This document shows, piece after piece, positions 1 to 10,452 of a DNA stretch of 64,000 nucleotides. The notes under the pieces were generated by a model. That model was not told the origin of the DNA, made no database searches, and saw only the letters and a list, made by a program, of their open reading frames with translations. How positions within the stretch are numbered: the first letter of the stretch is position 1; each line of letters starts with the position of its first letter. Source of the DNA: Candidatus Rifleibacteriota bacterium (lineage in GTDB: Bacteria; Muiribacteriota; Ozemobacteria; Ozemobacterales; Ozemobacteraceae); the NCBI GenBank assembly GCA_024710355.1, contig JANJUX010000016.1, positions 1-64,000 on the forward strand, read 5' to 3'. Position numbers and translations under genes: made by a program.

Positions 1-80
1 GCAAGAGTCAGTTCTTCCTTCAGGAGCTCCAGAACAGCTTTAATTTTATATTCGGGTGAATGGGCATTGCGTTTATTCAT
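1..80 (-). mobile_element. IS3-family-like transposase OrfA, N-terminus only (runs off the left edge)
   Basis: Reverse complement of 1-80 translates MNKRNAHSPEYKIKAVLELLKEELTLA, the typical N-terminal HTH start of IS3-family OrfA; truncated by the window edge. Confidence 0.7.
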
Positions 81-106
81 AGTGAATTCATTCTAACTTA
101 TTTTTT

Positions 107-682
107 TCAATTTTTTGTCTCGCCATTGGGGAGCATTATACTAATCGTAGACTCGCCACTAATTTTTGCAGCAAGATTGGATTGTGTGAATACGGTTTTG
201 GTTTTGTGTAAATCATTTTCGGGATCAAGAATTATTGTCTTTAAGCGGATTGGCGAATCAGAGCGGTTTGCCTCATCGACAATTTCCTGAAATCGGTCAT
301 GGGCAATAATATTAAGGCGGTCAACGATTGAAACACCTGTTCGCTTTCCGTAAGGGAGGCGTAAACCGCGACCAATCGATTGTTCAACCAAAGTGCGTGC
401 ATTAGCCGCTCGCAGAGGAATTATTGTATAAAGGTTTGTAACATCCCAGCCTTCTTTGAGCATATTGACATGAATGACAATTTCTGTCGGTTCGTCATTT
501 CTTTCAACAGATAAAAGTCGCTGAACGTTTTCTTCTTTTTCCTCGCCTGCCTGATTAGAATGAACTTGTATTGCTTTACCCTGATAGCGCCCTTCAAAGA
601 ACTCAGTCGATTCAACAAGATTTTGCAATTCCTGGGCGTGGGTTGTGTCTCGGGCAACAACAAGAACAAATGGCTTAACTAT
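107..682 (-). pseudogene. Type III restriction enzyme Res subunit / DEAD-DEAH helicase, internal fragment
   Basis: Frame reads IVKPFVLVVARDTTHAQELQNLVES..FFEGRYQGKAIQVHSNQ..VNMLKEGWDVTNLYTIIPLRAANARTLVEQSIGRGLRLPYGKR (helicase motifs V/VI of Res). Walker A half and C-terminal nuclease absent; the upstream part of the ORF (683-952) has no recognisable homology; the stop lies next to the IS3-like element. Confidence 0.8.
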
Positions 683-1175
683 TGCCTGGCCAGCGCAGCG
701 GGGGAAAGGATTTGCAAAGAGATATTCAGCCAGTTTCCCCTGTGGTGAGCTCAGAGGGAGTTTGGTAGTTGAGGGCAAGCAACACACAGCCCGTTGGCGG
801 AAAAAGTCGCCAAAACGGCATTTTTTAGCGTTTTTTGAAAAAATGCCCGGTGGGTGTGCCGTGGGGCTGGTTCGTGTGGTTTTTAAGTCACTGGTGGGTA
901 AAAACTTCGGTTTTGGGCGCAAAGCAGAAAGGCTGAAACGGCCCACAGGCACGCGAACGGGCTGAAAAGATACGCTGGCCCTTTCCCTGGGACATGAGGG
1001 TTTTAGGAAACGAGAGGGGGGCTAAAATCTCCTGGCTGCCAAACCAGCCTTCAATGAGGGTGCTTGTCATGTTTGAATTGTCTTCTGCGTTCATTGCAGG
1101 ACGCTATTTGTTTCTATCAAGGGGTAAGCCCGTTCAGGAATCCTGAGAAAATTATATCCGGAAAAACCTTCGTGC

Positions 1176-2894
1176 TCAATCCCGCCGGTCTGTCTGACGA
1201 ATGACATGCCTTACGAGGTGAATTCCCAGAAATGCAGCAACGAGATAACCTGCGACACCAAGAACCAGTTGGGCAGGGATTCCCATGATGAGATAATCTA
1301 TCTTCGAAAATGTGATAAACATGGCGGAACTTAGAACAAGGGCTGCAACGATAATAGCTGCAATTATTTTGCCGATTAGTCTCTCAACCTGCATCATTGT
1401 TTTCCCCTGATCAGCGGTTTCCATTCTTAGCGTCATTTTTCCGTGCCGCATCAGGGTAAGTATTTCGGATGTTTGTTTGGGTAAGTCACCAATGATATCG
1501 GCAGCATCAGTCAATCTGCGCCAAAGAATTTTACCCATTCTGGCTGGGGCATGGCGTATAATCATGAGACGTTTTAAATGTGGCGTTATAGCACTTTCAA
1601 TGTTTAAATCAGGGTTTAAGTCTCGAGCAACGCTTTCAACGGTCAACAAGGCCTTGCCCATTAAATAGCAATCGGCAGGAATTTTTATCTTGTGACGTCG
1701 CGCACCATCAAAAAGGTCTTGAATTAGCTCTGCAAGACAGATTTCGGAAATCGGCACTCCGACTATTTTATTCATGATTTCTGCAACATCGGTTCTAAAC
1801 CGCGCGACTTCGATCGGCTCATCATGAGTGCCCATTGCTTGAAGAGATCGTGCGGCAGCATCAACATCGCTTTCAACAAGCGCGACGATCAGATCTACCA
1901 GATGAAAACGCAAGCCTTCATCAACATGACCAACCATGCCAAGGTCGAGAAAAGCTATTTTTCCGCCAGGCAAGGCAAAAATATTGCCGGGATGTGGGTC
2001 GGCATGAAAAAAACCGTGTTCAAACACCATTGTCAGCACAGAGTCTATAGCTACGTCGGCAAGCTCGCGAAGATTTAACCCAAGAGAGGCTGATTCTGTG
2101 ATGCGAACACCGTGTATTCTCTGCATTGTAAAAACAAGGCGGGTCGAACAATCAGAATAAACGGCTGGGATGATAACATTGGGATTATCTTTAAATGCAT
2201 TCCCAAATCTGCGCGCATTTCGCATCTCGTTTGAGTAATCGAGTTCGCGGCTTACGGCCCGCTGGAATTGCTCAATAATGCCAATTGGATCTATGGCTCG
2301 CAGTTCCGGAAGCCTATTTTCCAGCTGTCTGGCGGTCATAAGCATAAGACTGATGTCGCTTTCAATAAGGTCTCTGACGCCTGGTCGTTGAACTTTGATC
2401 ACAACATCTTCCCCCTGGGGGAGTTGTGCCGCATAGACTTGGCCAATTGACGCAGTGCCTATAGGGGTTTCATCGAATGATGTAAAAGCATCTTCCAGCT
2501 TTTTTCCAAGTTCGGTCTCAATCACCTTTTTTGCGGAAGCGAAAGCAAAAGGTGGTATGTTGTCCTGAAGTTGCTGTAACTCAGCCATTATTTCCGGGCT
2601 AACCAGATCTGGTCTTGTGCTGAGAATCTGCCCCAGTTTGACAAATGTCGGGCCAAGATCCTGAAAAACAAGTCTGATACGCCTGGCAACAGTAATTGCA
2701 GATTTCTCTTTATCGGCCATTCCGGCCAGGTGGAACGATGAAATAAGGCGACTAAGCGCTGTGTCACTGTGTTGCAATTCCATTACGAGATGCCCAAAGC
2801 CGTGACCGACCAAAATACTGAGAATTTCTCTGAACCTTTTGAAATCTCTGATGTAATGAACGGGATTAGGTATGCCGGGAACTTCGAATGTCAC
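1176..2894 (-). CDS. ABC1/AarF/UbiB family atypical kinase
   Basis: LGPTFVKLGQILSTRPDLVSPEIMAELQQLQDNIPPF, ASIGQVYAAQLPQGEDVVIKVQRPGV, HADPHPGNIFALPGGKIAFLDLGMVG; C-terminal TM helices. Confidence 0.95.
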   Translation of the reverse strand: MTFEVPGIPNPVHYIRDFKRFREILSILVGHGFGHLVMELQHSDTALSRLISSFHLAGMADKEKSAITVARRIRLVFQDLGPTFVKLGQILSTRPDLVSPEIMAELQQLQDNIPPFAFASAKKVIETELGKKLEDAFTSFDETPIGTASIGQVYAAQLPQGEDVVIKVQRPGVRDLIESDISLMLMTARQLENRLPELRAIDPIGIIEQFQRAVSRELDYSNEMRNARRFGNAFKDNPNVIIPAVYSDCSTRLVFTMQRIHGVRITESASLGLNLRELADVAIDSVLTMVFEHGFFHADPHPGNIFALPGGKIAFLDLGMVGHVDEGLRFHLVDLIVALVESDVDAAARSLQAMGTHDEPIEVARFRTDVAEIMNKIVGVPISEICLAELIQDLFDGARRHKIKIPADCYLMGKALLTVESVARDLNPDLNIESAITPHLKRLMIIRHAPARMGKILWRRLTDAADIIGDLPKQTSEILTLMRHGKMTLRMETADQGKTMMQVERLIGKIIAAIIVAALVLSSAMFITFSKIDYLIMGIPAQLVLGVAGYLVAAFLGIHLVRHVIRQTDRRD

Positions 2895-2993
2895 ACATGC
2901 GTCCTTTTTGTTGCAATAATAAACCCTTCACAGGCAATTATTTAACCCTGCTTAAATTTACAATACTATAGGAATTGCCCGATAGATTTTGTT

Positions 2994-3230
2994 TTATTTT
3001 TTCTGGTCAACGACGAAATCGACTACATCCTTTATTGTTATGAACTTTTCAGCAGCTTCATTCGGAATTGTGATTCCAAAACAATCTTCAAATTCCATCA
3101 AGAACTCAACGATGTCAAGACTGTCGGCACCAAGATCCTTGACAAAGCTGGATTCAATCGTGATTGTTTCTTCATCAATCTGTAGATTGTTTGCCACAAT
3201 TTTTTTTATTTTTTCAAAATAAACACTCAT
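2994..3230 (-). CDS. acpP: Acyl carrier protein
   Basis: MSVYFEKIKKIVANNLQIDEETITIESSFVKDLGADSLDIVEFLMEFEDCFGITIPNEAAEKF; DSL phosphopantetheine motif. Start set at the internal Met of the supplied ORF. Confidence 0.95.
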   Translation of the reverse strand: MSVYFEKIKKIVANNLQIDEETITIESSFVKDLGADSLDIVEFLMEFEDCFGITIPNEAAEKFITIKDVVDFVVDQKK

Positions 3231-3315
3231 ATCGAGAATGCCTCCAAATAATGCCGGCGCGGGCATTTTCTCTCCACACGGCCTGCTGCCAAATCACAAT
3301 TTGTTCGAACGTTAT

Positions 3316-3618
3316 TCAGGGCTGAGATGAGTTTGCCTTTTCCAGCCTTGAAATTCTTTTTTCAAGCTTTCTAATGTCTTCTTTTCTTGCAACATCAATA
3401 GTTTTAAGGATCCTGGCAATTGCATCTTCAATTTTCGACTCCATCTTCTTCCTTTCACATTCAGACATTTCTGTTAGGTGACAGATTAGTTCTTTACCCT
3501 CTTTTTCTGAAATGTGTCCCTGTTCAATGAGGTCTTTGCCAAATTGTTCAATTTTCTCTCTGGTCAAAGAAGCCAAGCCAATACCTGTTAGAATACCTTT
3601 TTTTAATAGTTCAATCAT
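3316..3618 (-). CDS. Phasin/PhaF-like coiled-coil protein
   Basis: 100 aa; MIELLKKGILTGIGLASLTREKIEQFGKDLIEQG...DIRKLEKRISRLEKA pattern of phasin-family small proteins. Confidence 0.7.
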   Translation of the reverse strand: MIELLKKGILTGIGLASLTREKIEQFGKDLIEQGHISEKEGKELICHLTEMSECERKKMESKIEDAIARILKTIDVARKEDIRKLEKRISRLEKANSSQP

Positions 3619-3678
3619 ATCGTGCTCCTTTTACTCATTTTATTTCAGGCAAACTTGCCTGATTAAATCGCTAACACA

Positions 3679-4692
3679 TTAAGATGCTTGTGATGCAGTG
3701 CAGAGCTTCAAAGAACCTCCCCACACCATTTCACCATGTACCATTTGCTCGCCGGCCTGTTTCAATTTCGCAATATGTGCCTCGTGACGAGGCCTGAAAC
3801 GATCATAGAACCAGAGATACTGGTGAGGATTCTGTAAAATAACCTTTTCCATCCAGAGCAGAATTTTTTTTGTTCTGGAAAGCATGCGCATTTCGTGAGT
3901 TTGGGCCGTCTCAATCGGTAACGGCTTAAAAAAAATAGCGCGGAACCGCCTTGAATTACCGATGCGAAGACAATATACAGGTATTATTGGTGCACCAGTT
4001 TTAAGACTCCAGTTCGCCGGGCCTGCCGGAATACTGACCCAATGCTTCAAAAAATCACAGTAAATGCCCAGCGCTCCACCGTCTTGATCTGCAATCATAG
4101 CCAGAATTTCACCATTTTTCAAGGCTCGCAATGCTCCAGTAGAAGCTCGATCTCGATCGTGCAGGGTTATTCCAGAGTGCATTCTCAACAAGTTCAATGG
4201 CTCGCCAAGAATGCTTTTCTTCTGATCACCGACAACAAACGAGTGAAGTTTATAACCTCTCTGGGTAATGGCTGTTCCAAGCAACTCCCAGTTGCCGATG
4301 TGAGGAACAACCAGAATCAGGCCTTTTTTTTGTTTTAATGCTTTTTCAACATTTTCCCAGCCATCAAAGTCAAAAATTTCTTCAATCAAAGCGTTGTTAT
4401 AGAGAGACCCTCGAAATAATTCATAACCCGTAAGAGCATAATGCAGAAAAAGACGCTTAACTATTATAGACACTGGTTGTGGCAGGGGCTTCCCGGCACG
4501 ATGATATACTCGATCGATTGTAGCAAACAGATAGCTTCGCCTTGGTGAAGCTATATATGCCGCCAAGCCGAGAAAACCGGCACAAACACGCCCAATGGTT
4601 TCCGGAACAAAGCAGGAGGTTTTGGCCAGTAGTATTACTGCCAATTGAAGAGATTTTCGAACATACAGATTGTGCAATGCACCTGCTTTCAT
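3679..4692 (-). CDS. LpxL/HtrB-type lysophospholipid (lipid A) acyltransferase
   Basis: GLILVVPHIGNWELLGTAI, DQDGGALGIYCDFLKHWVSIPAGPANWSLKTGAPIIPVYCLRIG, QNPHQYLWFYDRFRPR. 4-nt overlap with the upstream RND gene. Confidence 0.9.
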   Translation of the reverse strand: MKAGALHNLYVRKSLQLAVILLAKTSCFVPETIGRVCAGFLGLAAYIASPRRSYLFATIDRVYHRAGKPLPQPVSIIVKRLFLHYALTGYELFRGSLYNNALIEEIFDFDGWENVEKALKQKKGLILVVPHIGNWELLGTAITQRGYKLHSFVVGDQKKSILGEPLNLLRMHSGITLHDRDRASTGALRALKNGEILAMIADQDGGALGIYCDFLKHWVSIPAGPANWSLKTGAPIIPVYCLRIGNSRRFRAIFFKPLPIETAQTHEMRMLSRTKKILLWMEKVILQNPHQYLWFYDRFRPRHEAHIAKLKQAGEQMVHGEMVWGGSLKLCTASQAS

Positions 4693-7600
4693 GAAATGCC
4701 TTCGCTCAACATTTTTTCAGAAACAGATTCCGGTTTTTCCGGGTCATTACGAAAAGCGATGACGCCAAAAAAGCCGCAAACATCTTCGAGCACCTCATAT
4801 ATAACCGGCACAAAAAGCAACGTAAGAATAGTTGAAGTAGTCAAGCCGCCGATAACGGCAATAGCCATGCCAGTGCGCATTTCAGCCCCGGGTCCTGTAG
4901 CAATTGCAACCGGGAGCATGCCTCCGATAGTACTGATGCTTGTCATGAGAATTGGAGCTAGACGGATTGGCGCAGCACTAAGAATCGCTTCTCGTCTATT
5001 CATTCCCCCCGATCTTTTTTGGTTGATAAATTCAACAAGCAAAATTCCGTTTTTGACTACCAGGCCCATCATTGTCAAAAAACCAATGCATGTCAGAATA
5101 TTCATTCTTGCTTTCATCAGTAAAATAGCAGCGATTGCGCCAACTAATGCCAAAGGAACTGAAGCCATAATAGTCAGTGGATGCAGGAAATTTTCGAATT
5201 GTGCAGCAAGCAGCAGATATACCAATGTTATGGCTATCAGAGCGGCAAATACCATGTTTTCAATTGTTTCTTCTGCAGTTTTCGTTAAACCTTGAAACTC
5301 ATAACCATAGCCAACAGGTAAAAGCTGCTTTGCAATACCGGCAATTTCCTGCATGGCCGTGCCCTGCGACTTATTTTCAAGGTTCGCACCGACAGTGATC
5401 TCACGCGCCCTGTTGTAGCGGTTTATAAGCGCTGGCCCTGGCTCTACGGAAAATTCAGTAACATTGGAAAGCGGAATGGTTTGAGCACCATCAATGGTTC
5501 TTACTCTTAGATTCGTGAGAAGATCAGCATTTTCCCGGTATTCTTTCATTAGCCGAAGTTTAATATCATACTGTTTTCCGTCCGACTTAAACTGGGAAAT
5601 CGCCTGTTCGCCACTAATAAGCAAGTTTAACGTTACTGCTAATGCTTCAACATTAATTCCAAGTGCTTCCATGCGATTGCGAAGCAGTTGAACCTGCAAC
5701 TCCGGCTTGCCTGGCTCGCGGGAATCTATAACATCGACATAGCCGCCTGCCTGTTTCATCGCCGCCTTGAATTTGTCAGTCAATTCAGAAAGAGTAGACA
5801 GGTCGGAACCTAACAAAGAAAAGCTCAGGGTTTGGTTGCCGCCGCCTAACCCAGCGACCAGTAAATCAAATTCTTCAACGGTTGAGCGCTCAATTCCCGG
5901 GATTTTTTCCAGTGATTTTCGAACCATTTCCATTATCTGGAACTGAGTTACTCCGGGCCGCTTATCCTTGGGTATGATGTTAACCAGAATCATACATTTT
6001 GTCGGATCCTGGATCTGGTCGAAACCAACAGCAGAGAAGGAGCAGTCAACATAAGAAGCAACAGGCTCAAGAATTTGATGTTCAACGCTGGTTACAATTC
6101 GCTTTGAAGCTTCAATAGAAGTTCCTATCGGGGTTCGAAAATTAATCATGAAAAGGCTTTTATCAATAGGCGGTTTGAACTCGAAAGAAAGAAAACTTGC
6201 CATTATAGCAGTCAGGAGAACAATGACCACTCCGGCAGACAACACTATTATGCGGTGGGACAAGGCTTTTTCCAATACCAGCCGATAGAAAGAATCCAAT
6301 TTGCCAATAAGTCCGCCAATAAATTTAGCAATCACACCTTCTTCTTCTTCGCGGCTGAGATAGCGCGCTGCCAGCATGGGGGTTAAGGTGAAGCTTACAA
6401 TCAAGGACACCAGAACAGTTGCAGTTACCATAATGCCAAAATGGTAGAGAAAGCGCCCAACAAGGCCACTCATCAGAGCCACCGGCAGAAATACTGCCAC
6501 AAAAGACAAAGTTGTTGCCATGACTGCCGAGCCAATTTCTTCTGTTGCATCGGCGGCGGCCTGTTCTGGCGATTTCTTCATTTTCATATGACGATAGATG
6601 TTTTCGATAACCACGATCGCGTCATCAACCAGAATACCTATCGATAGTGAGAGAGCCATTGTCGTAAGAATGTTAAGCGTCAGATCCAACATTCTCATAA
6701 CAATGAACGATGCGAGAATAGAGCTTGGAATGGCAAGACCGGAAATAATTGTAGAGCGCCAATTCCGGAGGAAAAATAGGATGACGAGAATTGCAAGAAT
6801 ACCGCCAATAAAAACATCTTCTATCGTTGATTGAATAGAGGTTTCTATGAAAGGTGAAGAATCTATCGGAGTGCGAATTTCTATGCCGTCGGGGGCCTTT
6901 TCAAGCAATTCCTGAATGGCCTCTTTAACCGACTTTGCAACCTTGACAACATTCGCGCCGGACTGCTTTTGAACCTGCAGGGCAAGAGTCGGTATACCAT
7001 TGAAGTGAGCCGACGAATGTTCATCCTGCATAGAGTCCTCAACCCTTGCAATTTCCCTCAGAGTAATCGAAGTACCGCCTATAGTTGCAACGACCAGACG
7101 TCGAAACGCTTCAACGCTATCAAGCTCACCCATGGTCTTGACTACGAATTCACGGTTGCTATCTTCAATTTTACCGGCAGGGATCTCTATATTCTTTGAT
7201 TTTATAGCTTGAACAATTTCAGCGGCAGTTAGTCGATAAGCATTTAATTTGTCATTGTCTATCCATATCTTTATTTCTCGATCTCGAACTCCCATTTCTT
7301 TTATTGCACCCACACCAGGAATTCTCTGAATGCGAGGCTTTACAATGTCCTTGGCATATTTTGAGAGCTCGACAATCGGCATTGGCCCTGTAATACTCAA
7401 AGTTATGATCGGTAGCGCGCCCGTATCAAATTTTTCAACTACAGGACTATCCATTGCTGCTGGCAGATCGCGTCGAATAGCAGAAATTTTGTCTCGAACG
7501 TCCTGGGCAGCAATATTCACATCACGATCGAGTTTGAAAGAAACAATTATGAAGCCCATATTTTCTGCGCAGGTGGAGCGAATATTATCTACACCGCTTA

Positions 7601-7820
7601 GGCCGGCTATCTGTTCCTCAATTTTTTCAACTATTTTGGTTTCGATCGTTTCTGGACTGGCTCCCCGGTAAACGCAAGTTACGGTTACCGTTGGAAACTC
7701 TATGTCTGGGTATTCGTCAATCCCTAGTCCCTTATAACAAAGAATTCCGAACAGGGCAATGATGACAAAGGCTACGACTGTGGTAACCGGCCGTCTAATA
7801 GAACTATCAGAAAGAATCAT
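4689..7820 (-). CDS. RND (AcrB/HAE1-type) efflux permease
   Basis: 1043 aa; MILSDSSIRRPVTTVVAFVIIALFGILCYKGLGIDEYPDIEFPTVTVTCVYRGASPETIETKIVEKIE; TM architecture of the HAE1 family. Confidence 0.97.
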   Translation of the reverse strand: MILSDSSIRRPVTTVVAFVIIALFGILCYKGLGIDEYPDIEFPTVTVTCVYRGASPETIETKIVEKIEEQIAGLSGVDNIRSTCAENMGFIIVSFKLDRDVNIAAQDVRDKISAIRRDLPAAMDSPVVEKFDTGALPIITLSITGPMPIVELSKYAKDIVKPRIQRIPGVGAIKEMGVRDREIKIWIDNDKLNAYRLTAAEIVQAIKSKNIEIPAGKIEDSNREFVVKTMGELDSVEAFRRLVVATIGGTSITLREIARVEDSMQDEHSSAHFNGIPTLALQVQKQSGANVVKVAKSVKEAIQELLEKAPDGIEIRTPIDSSPFIETSIQSTIEDVFIGGILAILVILFFLRNWRSTIISGLAIPSSILASFIVMRMLDLTLNILTTMALSLSIGILVDDAIVVIENIYRHMKMKKSPEQAAADATEEIGSAVMATTLSFVAVFLPVALMSGLVGRFLYHFGIMVTATVLVSLIVSFTLTPMLAARYLSREEEEGVIAKFIGGLIGKLDSFYRLVLEKALSHRIIVLSAGVVIVLLTAIMASFLSFEFKPPIDKSLFMINFRTPIGTSIEASKRIVTSVEHQILEPVASYVDCSFSAVGFDQIQDPTKCMILVNIIPKDKRPGVTQFQIMEMVRKSLEKIPGIERSTVEEFDLLVAGLGGGNQTLSFSLLGSDLSTLSELTDKFKAAMKQAGGYVDVIDSREPGKPELQVQLLRNRMEALGINVEALAVTLNLLISGEQAISQFKSDGKQYDIKLRLMKEYRENADLLTNLRVRTIDGAQTIPLSNVTEFSVEPGPALINRYNRAREITVGANLENKSQGTAMQEIAGIAKQLLPVGYGYEFQGLTKTAEETIENMVFAALIAITLVYLLLAAQFENFLHPLTIMASVPLALVGAIAAILLMKARMNILTCIGFLTMMGLVVKNGILLVEFINQKRSGGMNRREAILSAAPIRLAPILMTSISTIGGMLPVAIATGPGAEMRTGMAIAVIGGLTTSTILTLLFVPVIYEVLEDVCGFFGVIAFRNDPEKPESVSEKMLSEGIS

Positions 7821-9040
7821 AGGCCGGCCTCACTTGCAACTGTGACCACAGTGCCATCATCAATCTGGCCAAAGCCATGGTTGATAATTTTTGTTTCGCA
7901 GGCAAGGCCGGAGATTACGGAAATATGGTTATTCTGTGTAATGCCAAGTGTCACTGGGATTTTTTGAGCTTTACCGTCATTAACCGTAAACACATAGCCA
8001 GATCGAGCAGAAGCTTGCCCAACAGAATCCCCTGTGATTTTTACAATATTGGTTGGAATAACAGGAACGTTACATTCCTCTTTAATGACGACATCAACAT
8101 CTGCATAACCACCATGACTAAGCTTATATTCCGGATTCGGAATAATTGCTTTCACCTCAAAAGATAAACTGCTTTGATCGATCGAAGAAATTATTGCAGA
8201 CACACTTGCTAAAACCGGTTCTGAAAGCAGCGGCGTACGAACAATCAACCTGGTATCATGTTTCATAAAGGGCAAAAAGCGCTCCGGCAATCGCACTGTG
8301 AGCTCCATTACGGTATCATCAATCAACTGATACAGAGTTTTGTTGTCGCACGGCTCATTCTCCTGAACCAATTTTTCCACGATCAGGCCGTCAAAAGGAG
8401 CTATCAACGTAGCATCATCATTTTGCTGTTGAGCTGATCTTACACCGACCTGAGCAACATTCATCTGCGCCTGAGCTACGGTGAGACCTGCTTTTGCTTG
8501 AGCAAGCTGATCTTTTGCAGCATCCAGGCCGACCTGTGCGAGTTTATACTGACCCTCTATTTGATCAAATTGTTGCTGTGGTATTGTGTCTTTTGCTCTG
8601 AGCCCTTTTGCTCGTCCATAATCGCGAGAAATGGTCTGAAGTTTTACTTCTGCCAATTGTATGCCTGTTGCAGCAGCTGCTATTGCTGCGTTCGCTGCCG
8701 CAACATGTGACGCAGCTGCCTTTTCAAGAGAATTGGCCTGGTCGAGCCCTAATTGAAAGTTTTTCTTTTCGAGAGAAGCAAGTATTTGGCCTTTTTTAAC
8801 TCTATCCCCAGCCTCTACGAACATTCGTTCGATTGTTCCATTGCTTTTCATTTGTAGCTCAGCGCGTCTAACCGACAGAAATATGCCAGTGGCTCTTTCA
8901 ATTTGAGCAACAGTTCCGCTCGTTGGTTTTATAAGGGTCACAGGCACTGCTTTTTCAGCGGCATGAATGGTAAGAAGCCACGCCCCCTGGGAAATGAATA
9001 TGGTTGCCATCACAAGTGCTGCAATATGTCTCTTGTTCAT
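7817..9040 (-). CDS. RND efflux periplasmic adaptor (MFP)
   Basis: Signal peptide, lipoyl/barrel-sandwich signature GTIERMFVEAGDRVKKGQILASLEKKNFQLGLDQA, coiled-coil hairpin, DATLIAPFDGLIVEKLVQENEPC. Confidence 0.96.
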   Translation of the reverse strand: MNKRHIAALVMATIFISQGAWLLTIHAAEKAVPVTLIKPTSGTVAQIERATGIFLSVRRAELQMKSNGTIERMFVEAGDRVKKGQILASLEKKNFQLGLDQANSLEKAAASHVAAANAAIAAAATGIQLAEVKLQTISRDYGRAKGLRAKDTIPQQQFDQIEGQYKLAQVGLDAAKDQLAQAKAGLTVAQAQMNVAQVGVRSAQQQNDDATLIAPFDGLIVEKLVQENEPCDNKTLYQLIDDTVMELTVRLPERFLPFMKHDTRLIVRTPLLSEPVLASVSAIISSIDQSSLSFEVKAIIPNPEYKLSHGGYADVDVVIKEECNVPVIPTNIVKITGDSVGQASARSGYVFTVNDGKAQKIPVTLGITQNNHISVISGLACETKIINHGFGQIDDGTVVTVASEAGL

Positions 9041-10452
9041 TTATTTTCTCCTGTTGCAAAAATTTCCTGTGTCATCGTGGCAATGGAGGCTTCGCTTGCA
9101 CAAACACTTAGTTGAGCAGTTGAAAACAACGCCCTTTCAAGCCCACCAATGGAAAACCATAGATGAGTTTCAGCCAGGATACGATCAAATTCAGCGGTAA
9201 TTCGACGCTGCTCAGCAGCAACCAAGGCTGTTTCGTCGTCGAGTAGACTTTGAGAGGTGGCAGAGCCGGCTTTGAAACTTTCTTCCGTTAAACGCATCGA
9301 TTCCTTTGCTTGCGCTTCTGCTTCTTTTGCCACCTCCAGGCGGGCCTTAGCCTCCTCTATCTGTAAAAGAGCTTGTTGAACAGCCAATGAGATATCTCGC
9401 TCAAGACCTTCTAAATCGTGCACTGCTTTTTGATGACCAATTTTGGCTTCTTTTACTTTGGCACGAGCTTCACCCGCGTCAAAAATATTAAAACCAACAT
9501 ATAAAGTGGCATCCCAGTTTGACTGGCTTTCATTAAGCTGAGTTCCTGAATTCAGATTCCATTGCAGACCAATAGTGGGTAGTAAATCACCTTTAGCCGC
9601 TCGTGCTGCAAAACGATGCATTCGTAAAGATTCGCGCATTGCCAGTAAAGCCGGATGATTGTTTCTGGCCAGCTCCATGGCTTTCTTTTCATCAGCGGGT
9701 GGCATAACCATATACGAAAATTCGGCAGTAGTCACATCGTCTGGGAGTTCTTCACCAATAAGATTTTCCAAAAAATTGCAGGATAACTTCGTGGCATTAT
9801 TTGCCCTTATAAGATTTTCTTTTCGCTCCGACACAGAAACCTGAATTTTTAAAAGATCATTTCGAACGACCGAACCAAACAGAAGCATATTTTCAACTTG
9901 CCTGGCATGCCCTTCAGTATCATATAAAGCCTGTGAAGCTATCTGTTGAAAGGCATTGGCTTTCATCACGGAAATATAGGCTTCTACAACCTGGCATGTC
10001 AGGGCTTCACGGTGTTGAACTTCGCTAAACCGCCTTATATTAACTTCAGAACCCGCTGCTTTAATGCTGTTTTCTATCTTGCCACCAGTATATAATGGCT
10101 GAGAAACACGTAATGTTTTTATCTGAAGTTTATCGTCCCCAATTGCCATTTGGGGTGCGCCGGGCAGAGCAAAACTCAGGGGCTCTCTCATTCTGGTAAA
10201 TGTTTCTTCGGCCTTAATTCGAGGCTGATTAGCAGTCTTGGCCTGTTTATAGCGGCTCTTTGCCGCTCGCCGCTCATCAATTTTCGAGAGAAGCTTTGGA
10301 TTACTTTGTAACGCCTTTGTAACACAATCCAGAAGAGAAACCTCTTTTCCCTCATGTGACTGAGGTTGGTCAGCAAAACATTCTGTCAAAAAACCTGAGT
10401 AAAGAACTAAAAATGCGAAACATAAAAAAAGTGTCATACATCGTAAACTCAT
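9037..10452 (-). CDS. TolC-family outer membrane efflux protein
   Basis: N-terminal signal; long helices; LRVSQPLYTGGKIENSIKAAGSEVN and WDATLYVGFNIFDAGEARAKVKEAK repeats typical of TolC. Confidence 0.95.
   Translation of the reverse strand: MSLRCMTLFLCFAFLVLYSGFLTECFADQPQSHEGKEVSLLDCVTKALQSNPKLLSKIDERRAAKSRYKQAKTANQPRIKAEETFTRMREPLSFALPGAPQMAIGDDKLQIKTLRVSQPLYTGGKIENSIKAAGSEVNIRRFSEVQHREALTCQVVEAYISVMKANAFQQIASQALYDTEGHARQVENMLLFGSVVRNDLLKIQVSVSERKENLIRANNATKLSCNFLENLIGEELPDDVTTAEFSYMVMPPADEKKAMELARNNHPALLAMRESLRMHRFAARAAKGDLLPTIGLQWNLNSGTQLNESQSNWDATLYVGFNIFDAGEARAKVKEAKIGHQKAVHDLEGLERDISLAVQQALLQIEEAKARLEVAKEAEAQAKESMRLTEESFKAGSATSQSLLDDETALVAAEQRRITAEFDRILAETHLWFSIGGLERALFSTAQLSVCASEASIATMTQEIFATGENK

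Noticed and set aside
645-965. 106-aa plus-strand ORF
   Set aside because: Overlaps the Res fragment; no recognised domain and no clear RBS.
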